Source: DATLYB01 sp964502525 (GTDB lineage: Bacteria > Bacteroidota > Bacteroidia > Chitinophagales > CAIOSU01). Taken from it: 5,152 nucleotides of DNA. The position numbers and the translations under genes are program-made. The stretch covers positions 1 to 5,152 of the forward strand of contig CAZCXH010000233.1 in the NCBI GenBank assembly GCA_964502525.1. Reading direction: 5' to 3'. Of the stretch, positions 1 through 5,152 are shown one piece after another. Every line of letters begins with the position of its first letter. Within the stretch, counting starts at the first letter, position 1. The notes beneath the pieces are model-generated. The model made no database searches. It was given only the letters and a program-made list of their open reading frames with translations, and was not told the origin of the DNA.

Positions 1-305
1 TTGGCTGAAGCCAACGGCAATGAAGCTATCCAACATTTTAATGCGTGTTGCCCTGGATAACATGACTCACCCCGCTTACCTTGGGAAGTTCGGATGCCCA
101 AAGCGATTCCTTATTTATTATAGATGTGCAATCGCTAAACATGCGCGAAGGTCGGGTTGCTTCATTACATTAGCCACCTTTTAAGGCTGGTCATAAAAAT
201 AATATAAGGACAACCTGCCTCTATCCAAAATTGCGCCTGAGATTATCCCAAACTCTCGTTATTTTATTTTAGGGTTTAGGGTAAAAAGTTGCCAAATTTG
301 CCGGC
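1..305. other. Spacer without a recognisable gene, stem-loop rich
   Basis: No convincing coding region is visible on either strand. The longest plus-strand open stretch (2-184) is cysteine- and arginine-rich and resembles no family I know. The stretch holds several small inverted repeats: TTGGC/GCCAA at 1-14 with a 4-base loop, TTGGG/CCCAA at 81-101, AGCGATT/AATCGCT at 102-136, and a weak AGCC/GGCT stem around 171-188. None is followed by a T-run, so none is a clear intrinsic terminator. The last 60 bases before the phosphatase gene are AT-rich and probably contain its promoter, but no full match to the Bacteroidota consensus is seen. The region could be a degenerate intergenic repeat or the 3' flank of a gene lying outside the window. 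Confidence 0.6.
102..136. repeat. Perfect 7-bp inverted repeat
   Basis: AGCGATT at 102-108 is the exact reverse complement of AATCGCT at 130-136, with a 21-base AT-rich loop between them. It lies directly beside the TTGGG/CCCAA stem (81-101). Together they could fold as two adjacent hairpins in RNA. The pairing is read directly from the sequence; any function is unknown, and a stem of this size can occur by chance. Confidence 0.4.
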
Positions 306-1415
306 ATGAAATATCTGGCTGCACCTCTGTTATGGCTTTCTTCTTCTCTCGTTTTGTCTCAAGACTTGACAGCTTTCCAAAAAATGTCAAATCATCCAAC
401 TGTTTCCGGCAAGGAGCATCAGTATCCGCTCATTTCCAAAATAGCTTTCGGCTCATGCGGTCATCAGGATAAGCCGCAGCCCGTGATCGCGCTCGCTGCC
501 GGCAAGCATCCCGATGTTTTCGTTTTCCTGGGAGATAACATTTATGGCAACACCAAAAAAGCGGACGTTCTTCGCAGCAAATATCAAAAGCTTGGAGAGA
601 AGGATGAATTTAAAAAACTATGGAACAGCGCCAGGGTGCTTGCCACCTGGGATGATCACGACTATGGAGTAAATGATGCCGGCAAGAACTACCCGTTGAA
701 GGAGGAGTCCAAAGAAATTTTTCTCGACTTCTGGAAAGTGCCGGAAGATGATGTGAGGAACAAGCGCGAGGGCATTTATACCAGCTATTTTTTTGAAGGG
801 AACAACCGTACCGTTCAAATCATCATTCTCGACCTGCGCACTTTCCGAGATGATCTGCGCTCTTACAAAAATGAAACGGTTGACAAGACACAGTTTCATT
901 ACAGGCTGGATTATTGGCCCCATGAGAGCACCGAGGCGACCATGCTGGGTGACGCCCAGTGGAAATGGGTGAAAGAACAACTGCTGATTCCGGCAGACGT
1001 GCGCATCATCGCGTCCAGCACGCAATTCGGCATCTCATGGAACAGCTACGAAGCATGGGCAAATTTTCCGCATGAGCAAAGACGGATGCTTGATTTAATC
1101 AAGGAGACAAAAGCCAATGGAGTTATTTTCATTTCGGGTGACGTGCATTATGCGGAAATCTCGATGATTGTTGAGAAAGACGCCTATCCTATTTACGATG
1201 TCACCGCCAGCGGCATCACCTCCACCTGGGATTTTGCCACCCCGAATATCAACCGCGTGGAAGGACCCATCATGGAAAACCACTTCGGCATGATTGACAT
1301 TGACTGGACACAGAATGACCCGGTCATCTCGATGATGATCTGCGATGTCAACAACCAAATGAGGATTGACAGGAAGGTAAGGCTCAGCGAGCTGAAGTTC
1401 GATGCAACCCGGTAA
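306..1415 (+). CDS. PhoD-like alkaline phosphatase family metallophosphatase, exported
   Basis: The product is 369 residues and belongs to the PhoD-like branch of the calcineurin-type metallophosphatases, which hydrolyse phosphate mono- or diesters using bound metal ions outside the cytoplasm. Residues 1-19 look like a Sec signal peptide, with a hydrophobic stretch to about L17 and likely cleavage near S18/Q19. No lipobox cysteine is present. Metallophosphatase motifs appear in order: AFGSCG (47-52, C51), FLGDNIY (74-80, D77), WDDHDYG (115-121), ILDLR (174-178) and SGDVHYAE (277-284, D279 and H281). TQFGISWNSYEAW (239-251) and the TASGITSTW stretch (300-308) are also typical of this branch. 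The large N-terminal domain of Bacillus PhoD is absent. The start is supported by the signal peptide, although no Shine-Dalgarno sequence precedes it. Family assignment is strong; the substrate is unknown, so no gene symbol is given. Confidence 0.93.
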   Translation: MKYLAAPLLWLSSSLVLSQDLTAFQKMSNHPTVSGKEHQYPLISKIAFGSCGHQDKPQPVIALAAGKHPDVFVFLGDNIYGNTKKADVLRSKYQKLGEKDEFKKLWNSARVLATWDDHDYGVNDAGKNYPLKEESKEIFLDFWKVPEDDVRNKREGIYTSYFFEGNNRTVQIIILDLRTFRDDLRSYKNETVDKTQFHYRLDYWPHESTEATMLGDAQWKWVKEQLLIPADVRIIASSTQFGISWNSYEAWANFPHEQRRMLDLIKETKANGVIFISGDVHYAEISMIVEKDAYPIYDVTASGITSTWDFATPNINRVEGPIMENHFGMIDIDWTQNDPVISMMICDVNNQMRIDRKVRLSELKFDATR

Positions 1416-1432
1416 GGTGAGAAACTGCGGTG

Positions 1433-1460
1433 TTGCCCCCTGTGAAAAACAATAGCTTTG
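1433..1460 (+). promoter_or_regulatory. Candidate Bacteroidota-type promoter for the 883-residue protein gene
   Basis: TAGCTTTG at 1453-1460 matches the Bacteroidota -7 consensus TAnnTTTG exactly. A TTG at 1433-1435 lies 17 bases upstream and fits the -33 element. Only 7 bases separate the -7 element from the ATG at 1468, so a transcript from here would start at or just before the start codon and have almost no leader. If real, the second gene is expressed independently of the phosphatase gene, even though the gap is only 52 bases. The match is seen directly; promoter activity is inferred. Confidence 0.45.
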
Positions 1461-1467
1461 CGCTTAC

Positions 1468-4119
1468 ATGAGAAAGGCGTGGTTTCCGGCTGTGTTGGTC
1501 GTGGCACTTGTCTTTATTACCATCGCCTACATAAGGCTGGTGCTCATCATGTCGGAAAACCGGCAGGTGTACGATGCGCTCCCTGAATCTTTTTCGATAA
1601 TATTCGAATTCAACTCTCCAAAAGCCACGCTCGACAAAATTTCAGCATCTTCGTTCAATGCGTGTCTGCATGAAGCTGCATTTTTTGAAAAACTTGCTAA
1701 CCAACTCACAGCAATTGACGGCTTTATTAAATCAGATGCGGCAGATACGGCTTTCAGCGCATGGAATAACAGCATTCTGCTTGCCGGCATGAGCATTACG
1801 GGGCGTGATGAGTTCGACTACCTGTATGTATTAAAGAAAAAATATTTCAACAAGGACCAGTTCCAAAAACTGATTGCTGAAGCTGAGACACGGCTGACCA
1901 TCGGCAAGCGCCAGTTCCGCGATGAAACGATTTATGATGTTCCGGCAGCCGGAATGAAAAGCAACCTCGCCTGCGCCTTCGTCAACGGGCTGCTCATCGC
2001 AAGTTATGTCCCTTCGCTGGTGGAGCAGTCAGTGACGCAGCTCCGGGATAATAAGTCCCTGCTCGATGACAAAGGGTTCACGCAGGTAAACGAATTAGCC
2101 GGCAAAGATGCCGATGCAGTACTCTACCTTGACCTTCCCGGCATCGCGCAGTATGAACCGCTCATGGTGAATGAAGAACAGGCAACCATCTTCAAAGCAG
2201 CAGGGCAATTGGGAAACTGGATGGAACTGGATATAAAAGTAAAAGACAATTCCTTCATGATCAACGGCTACACCGGCACCGATGAGAAGAAACCCCTGCT
2301 TGCCGGATTTACGCGCGAGCCGTCCACGCAGGTGGAGATCATACGGGTGGTGCCTTACAACACGGCTTTGTTTTTTTATTATGCCGTGAATGATTTTGAA
2401 ACTTATATGAAAGACAAAGGCAAAACGCTCACCCCTGAAACGGAAAATTTCCATAACTGGATAAGCAACGAGTGGTGCTTTGGACTGCTCGAACCCCTGA
2501 GCGCTAATTACGAAAACGATGTATTTCTTGCCATACGCGCCATTGACCCCGAGATTGCAGCGCAGAGCCTATCCGAGCGGGCGCGCCTCTCCGGAGATGT
2601 GATTACGCTTGAAGAATTCCGCGAATATCCCATCGGGCGGCTTTCATTGAAAGATGATCTTAACAATCTGTTTGATCATCATTTCCTCAAAGTTGCCCAT
2701 CCATATTACACCGTCATTGACAATTTTGCGGTGTTTGCAAACGACTTGTCCGTTATTAAAACCGTGCTTCAAAATCACGAAGACGGGCAAACGCTCCGCT
2801 CTGACCCTGATTACATGGCGTTTGAACGAAACCTGACAACCACTTCCAATTTTTACATCTACTTCAACACATCCCGTTCCCTTGAATTTCTCAACCGCAT
2901 TTTGAGCAACACGCTGGTCAGCGACATCCGCAAAGGCAACAAGGATTTCCTGAAATTCAGTCCGGTCGCGCTGCAGTTTAATCACTATCAGGATATATTT
3001 TTTACCAACGGCTACATCCAGTTTGCCGCTCAGGCAACGGAACAATCCAACCGTTTGTGGCAGGTGAAACTCGATGGAACGCCAACAGGTTCTCCCTCAT
3101 TTGTCACCAACCATTACACCGGTGAAAAGGAGATTTTCATCCAGGATTCGCAGAATAATGTTTACCTGATAACGAAAAACGGGCGGATTCTCTGGAAGCG
3201 GAAAATTGACGGACAGATCATGAGTGAAATCTATCTGGTGGATTATTTTGAGAACACCAAGTTTCAATATGCCTTCAACACGCAGGGAAAAATTTATATC
3301 CTTGACAGAAAGGGCAATGACGTTGCGGCTTACCCGGTCAGCCTGCCGGCAAAAGCCACCAATGGAATGTTGCTGGTTGATTACGACCGAAACAAGGACT
3401 ACCGCATGTTCGTGGCATGCGCCAATGGAAACATCTACGGTTTTTATAAGAGCGGCAAACTGTTGCCGGGATGGAACCCTAAGCCGAAAGCCGGCAACAT
3501 CAGATTTCCGTTGAAATTCATAGCCGTTGGCGGCAAGGATTATCTTATTGCCGAAAACGATGAGGGCGCTGTTTTTCTGTATAACCGCAAGGGAGATTTG
3601 AGGTCAAAGCCCGTCAGGCTGGATAAATCATTTGGCGCTGATTTTCAGTTGCGTCCCGCAAAGAACAATTTTCAACTGCTGAATGCGGACAAGGATGGTA
3701 ATATTTACAAGATTTATCATAATGGCTCGCACAGCAGCCAGAAGCAGGATGCGCTGCCAAAAAATTTCTTCGATTTCATCTATACTGACCTGAATGGCGA
3801 TGGCAAATACGAAATGGTTTTTGTTGATTCGATTGTGGCGAAGATCTATGATGAAAAGTTTGCTGAAATAGCCTCTCCTTCCTTTTCAGAAAAAGTTGAC
3901 AAAGCGTTCCTTATCCAGGATGGAAAGAAAAGCGGCATCGGCTTCCTGTCGCTCCGCGGGAAAAACATCTATTACCTCGGTACAGATTATCAGTTGAATT
4001 CTTCCTTTGAACTTGCCTCCTGTACGCCATTCATCACTGCCGACCTGTTTGAAACCGGCAGGAAAGTCGCCATAGCCGGTGATTGTGACGGGTGGGTGAA
4101 TGCGTACCAGGTAAAGTAA
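1468..4119 (+). CDS. Membrane-anchored DUF3352-like protein with C-terminal beta-propeller, function unknown
   Basis: The product is 883 residues. Residues 6-28 form one hydrophobic segment after a short basic start (MRKAW), giving an anchor with the rest predicted outside the cytoplasm. Residues about 38-525 resemble DUF3352-type proteins and appear duplicated: LPESFSIIFEFNSP (39-51) and DADAVLYLDLP (214-224) in the first half correspond to VPYNTALFFYYAVND (295-309) and TTTSNFYIYFNTS (457-469) in the second. From LWQVKLDG (530-537) to the end, short strands repeat as a propeller: NVYLITKNGRILW (564-576), KIYILDRKGN (608-617), NIYGFYKSGKLLPGW (655-669), AVFLYNRKGD (701-710), NIYKIYHNGS (745-754), VAKIYDEKF (790-798) and NIYYLGTDYQL (833-843), about seven blades. 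DLNGDGKYE (774-782) is an FG-GAP or EF-hand-like calcium loop. No catalytic motif is visible. From memory, similar proteins occur widely in Bacteroidota as hypotheticals. A scaffold or binding role is plausible but unproven. Confidence 0.88.
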   Translation: MRKAWFPAVLVVALVFITIAYIRLVLIMSENRQVYDALPESFSIIFEFNSPKATLDKISASSFNACLHEAAFFEKLANQLTAIDGFIKSDAADTAFSAWNNSILLAGMSITGRDEFDYLYVLKKKYFNKDQFQKLIAEAETRLTIGKRQFRDETIYDVPAAGMKSNLACAFVNGLLIASYVPSLVEQSVTQLRDNKSLLDDKGFTQVNELAGKDADAVLYLDLPGIAQYEPLMVNEEQATIFKAAGQLGNWMELDIKVKDNSFMINGYTGTDEKKPLLAGFTREPSTQVEIIRVVPYNTALFFYYAVNDFETYMKDKGKTLTPETENFHNWISNEWCFGLLEPLSANYENDVFLAIRAIDPEIAAQSLSERARLSGDVITLEEFREYPIGRLSLKDDLNNLFDHHFLKVAHPYYTVIDNFAVFANDLSVIKTVLQNHEDGQTLRSDPDYMAFERNLTTTSNFYIYFNTSRSLEFLNRILSNTLVSDIRKGNKDFLKFSPVALQFNHYQDIFFTNGYIQFAAQATEQSNRLWQVKLDGTPTGSPSFVTNHYTGEKEIFIQDSQNNVYLITKNGRILWKRKIDGQIMSEIYLVDYFENTKFQYAFNTQGKIYILDRKGNDVAAYPVSLPAKATNGMLLVDYDRNKDYRMFVACANGNIYGFYKSGKLLPGWNPKPKAGNIRFPLKFIAVGGKDYLIAENDEGAVFLYNRKGDLRSKPVRLDKSFGADFQLRPAKNNFQLLNADKDGNIYKIYHNGSHSSQKQDALPKNFFDFIYTDLNGDGKYEMVFVDSIVAKIYDEKFAEIASPSFSEKVDKAFLIQDGKKSGIGFLSLRGKNIYYLGTDYQLNSSFELASCTPFITADLFETGRKVAIAGDCDGWVNAYQVK

Positions 4120-4125
4120 TCCGGT

Positions 4126-4217
4126 GATTGACTGATTCGATAATTCGGTAATGAAAATTATTACTATGAGTGCCGTCAATCATCACATCATCGAATTATC
4201 GAATCAGCAAATCAATC
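4126..4217. repeat. Long interrupted inverted repeat between convergent genes, candidate bidirectional terminator
   Basis: The core arms are a perfect 16-bp match: CTGATTCGATAATTCG (4132-4147) against its reverse complement at 4192-4207. Outside the core, GATTGA (4126-4131) pairs with TCAATC (4212-4217) after a 4-base bulge (4208-4211). Inside it, pairing continues to about 4153/4186 with one mismatch and one G-U pair. A small nested stem, GTAAT/ATTAC, lies at 4148-4164. The outer right arm covers the stop codon and last sense codon of ung. The position between two converging genes suggests a shared 3'-end structure or terminator. However, neither arm is followed by a T-run, so it is not a standard intrinsic terminator. 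The repeat is certain; the function is inferred. Confidence 0.85.
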
Positions 4218-4892
4218 CAAACTCCAATCCACAGCATTATACCCCTCATGCTTCAGAATCTCGTTGGTTTTTGAGAAGTGCCTGCAGCCGAAAAAGCCGC
4301 TGACAGAATAAGGCGAAGGATGCGCTGCTTTCATAACATGATGCCGCGAAGTGTCAATGAGGACTTCCTTATCCTGCGCGAATTTTCCCCACAACAAAAA
4401 GACGATGCCGGTGCGGGATTCCGAAAGCCTCTGAATGACGGTGTTGGTAAAATCCTGCCATCCGATTTTGCTGTGAGAAGCCGGCTTGCCCGCCTGAACG
4501 GTCAGAATCGCGTTGAGCAGGAACACTCCCTGCCGCGCCCATTTTTCAAGGTTGCCGCTTTTCGGAATGGGAATATTCAGATCGGTATTAAGCTCCTTGA
4601 AGATATTCACGAGTGACGGAGGCTGCGCGATGCCGTCAGGAACCGAGAAGCACAGCCCGTGCGCCTGTCCACTGCCATGATACGGATCCTGACCGAGTAT
4701 CACAACTTTCACCTCATCGAAGGGAGTGAGGTTGAACGCATTGAAGATGAGCGGACCGGGCGGGTAAACCGTATTGCCGTTCTTCTTCTCCTGAACCAAA
4801 AATTGCTTGACCTGCCGGAAATAAGACTTCTGAAATTCTTCATCCAGCACTTCTTTCCATGATGATTCTATTTGCGGAGCGACTTCTGCCAT
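4212..4892 (-). CDS. ung: Uracil-DNA glycosylase, family 1
   Basis: The 226-residue product is a full-length family 1 uracil-DNA glycosylase (E. coli Ung is 229 residues). It removes uracil from DNA in the cytoplasm and starts base-excision repair. The family motifs are intact: GQDPYHG at 67-73 with the catalytic aspartate D69 and Y71, GLCFSVP at 79-85 with F82 for base stacking, the uracil-binding asparagine N127 in FLLNAIL, LLWGKFAQ at 167-173, and HPSPYS at 191-196 with the catalytic H191, followed by GFFGCRHFSKTN. The start MAEVAPQIESSW places the conserved SW near residue 11, as expected, and leaves no missing N-terminus. No clear Shine-Dalgarno sequence precedes the ATG. The gene is transcribed toward the 883-residue protein gene, and its stop codon lies inside the long inverted repeat. 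Nothing suggests a phage-type or inactive copy. Confidence 0.98.
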   Translation of the reverse strand: MAEVAPQIESSWKEVLDEEFQKSYFRQVKQFLVQEKKNGNTVYPPGPLIFNAFNLTPFDEVKVVILGQDPYHGSGQAHGLCFSVPDGIAQPPSLVNIFKELNTDLNIPIPKSGNLEKWARQGVFLLNAILTVQAGKPASHSKIGWQDFTNTVIQRLSESRTGIVFLLWGKFAQDKEVLIDTSRHHVMKAAHPSPYSVSGFFGCRHFSKTNEILKHEGYNAVDWSLD

Positions 4893-4922
4893 GACAAAAA
4901 TTGTGACGCTAACTTAATGGAA

Positions 4923-4969
4923 GATTTGGTGATTCGGTAATCCTGATTCTCCCTCACAAGATTCACCAA
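4923..4969. repeat. Octamer-type repeat with imperfect inverted copy upstream of ung
   Basis: Two adjacent octamers, GATTTGGT (4923-4930) and GATTCGGT (4931-4938), match the unit seen on the other side of ung at 4126-4217. The 10-mer ATTCGGTAAT is shared exactly between 4143-4152 and 4932-4941. TTGGTGATTC (4926-4935) pairs with GATTCACCAA (4960-4969) with one mismatch, so this copy also forms a hairpin, with a 24-base loop. It lies 30 bases upstream of the ung start codon and could overlap its promoter or mark the boundary between ung and the divergent tRNA unit. Function is unknown. Confidence 0.55.
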
Positions 4970-4990
4970 CCTGCGCTAAATCAACTTTCT

Positions 4991-4998
4991 TAAATTTG
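4991..4998 (+). promoter_or_regulatory. Candidate -7 element upstream of tRNA-Arg
   Basis: TAAATTTG matches the Bacteroidota -7 consensus TAnnTTTG exactly and is oriented toward the tRNA, which begins 95 bases later. No clear TTG or TTTG is found at the -33 position; the nearest sequence there is CTG. The leader between this element and the tRNA is AT-rich. The half-match makes this a tentative call. Confidence 0.3.
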
Positions 4999-5093
4999 CG
5001 CACTCAAATAGTTTAGTGTTTAAATCCTATGGTAAGGTCGGAAGAGGACTTCAACTTTTTAAACATTAGACCTGAACTTTAAACTTAAAAAAC

Positions 5094-5152
5094 GGCCCCG
5101 TAGCTCAGGGGATTAGAGCAATTGCCTTCTAAGCAATGGGTCACTGGTTCGA
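5094..5152 (+). tRNA. tRNA-Arg (anticodon TCT), 3' end cut by window edge
   Basis: The cloverleaf can be followed from the 5' end. The 5' acceptor strand is GGCCCCG (5094-5100), followed by TA. The D arm is GCTC/GAGC (5103-5106 and 5116-5119), with A at 5120. The anticodon stem ATTGC/GCAAT (5121-5125 and 5133-5137) is perfect around the loop CTTCTAA. The anticodon TCT (5128-5130) reads AGA arginine codons. The variable loop is GGGTC, then the T stem starts with ACTGG and the loop with TTCGA at the window end. The 3' half of the T stem and the matching acceptor strand lie outside, so full length and an encoded CCA cannot be checked. Confidence 0.93.

Noticed and set aside
2..184. A plus-strand open stretch of 60 codons at the window start, possibly the end of an upstream gene.
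   Set aside because: Its translation is rich in cysteine, arginine and other scattered residues, matches no family I recognise and overlaps several inverted repeats. It reads like non-coding sequence.
268..281. Two copies of TTTAGGG, the plant-type telomere repeat.
   Set aside because: Only two units in an AT-rich promoter region of a bacterial gene; chance is enough to explain it.
618..1025. A 135-residue minus-strand open frame inside the phosphatase gene.
   Set aside because: The opposite strand encodes conserved metallophosphatase motifs across this stretch; the antisense product looks random.
2644..3045. A 133-residue minus-strand open frame inside the 883-residue protein gene.
   Set aside because: It lies opposite a clearly coding strand with family-like sequence and has no recognisable domain; a shadow frame.
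306..4892. The possibility that the phosphatase, the propeller protein and ung form a defence or DNA-modification island.
   Set aside because: Ung is a complete housekeeping-type enzyme on the opposite strand, the other two products carry export or membrane signals, and no nuclease, modification enzyme, integrase or transposase is present.
5045..5060. Small hairpin GAAG/CTTC followed by a T-run, as a terminator before the tRNA.
   Set aside because: The stem is only 4 bp with weak pairing, and there is no supported plus-strand gene upstream for it to terminate.
5029..5082. A 17-residue plus-strand open frame (MVRSEEDF...) between the -7 candidate and the tRNA.
   Set aside because: Too short, no recognisable similarity or ribosome binding site, and it runs through the AT-rich repeat-like leader.

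Overview
The window reads as a piece of chromosome from a member of the Bacteroidota with mid-range GC. Three things point there. There is a TAnnTTTG-type promoter element, with no clear Shine-Dalgarno sequence in front of the start codons checked. There is an 883-residue membrane-anchored protein of a type I associate from memory with Bacteroidota. The spacers contain short-period AT-rich repeats of the GATTCGAT and AACTTTAAAC kind. The genus cannot be read from the sequence.

Layout: positions 1-305 are a spacer with no recognisable gene but several short stem-loops. A plus-strand gene (306-1415) encodes an exported PhoD-like metallophosphatase. After 52 bases, a plus-strand gene (1468-4119) encodes a large protein with one N-terminal membrane anchor, two tandem copies of a DUF3352-like module and a C-terminal beta-propeller. 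A plus-strand promoter candidate lies directly before its start. A minus-strand gene (4212-4892) encodes uracil-DNA glycosylase (Ung) and converges on the second gene. The 92-base gap between them is mostly one long inverted repeat that runs into the ung stop codon. Beyond ung is a spacer (4893-5093) with a related repeat, a perfect TAnnTTTG match and an AT-rich leader. A plus-strand tRNA-Arg(TCT) follows and is cut by the window edge.

Functionally this is a mixed housekeeping neighbourhood: an envelope or secreted phosphatase, an envelope protein of unknown role, a base-excision repair enzyme and a tRNA. The first two genes are codirectional and both products are predicted to leave the cytoplasm, but a functional link is not shown. 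I found no sign of a defence system, mobile element or CRISPR array. The points most worth a second look are the internal duplication in the 883-residue protein, the inverted octamer repeats around ung, and -7-like elements lying almost on top of start codons.
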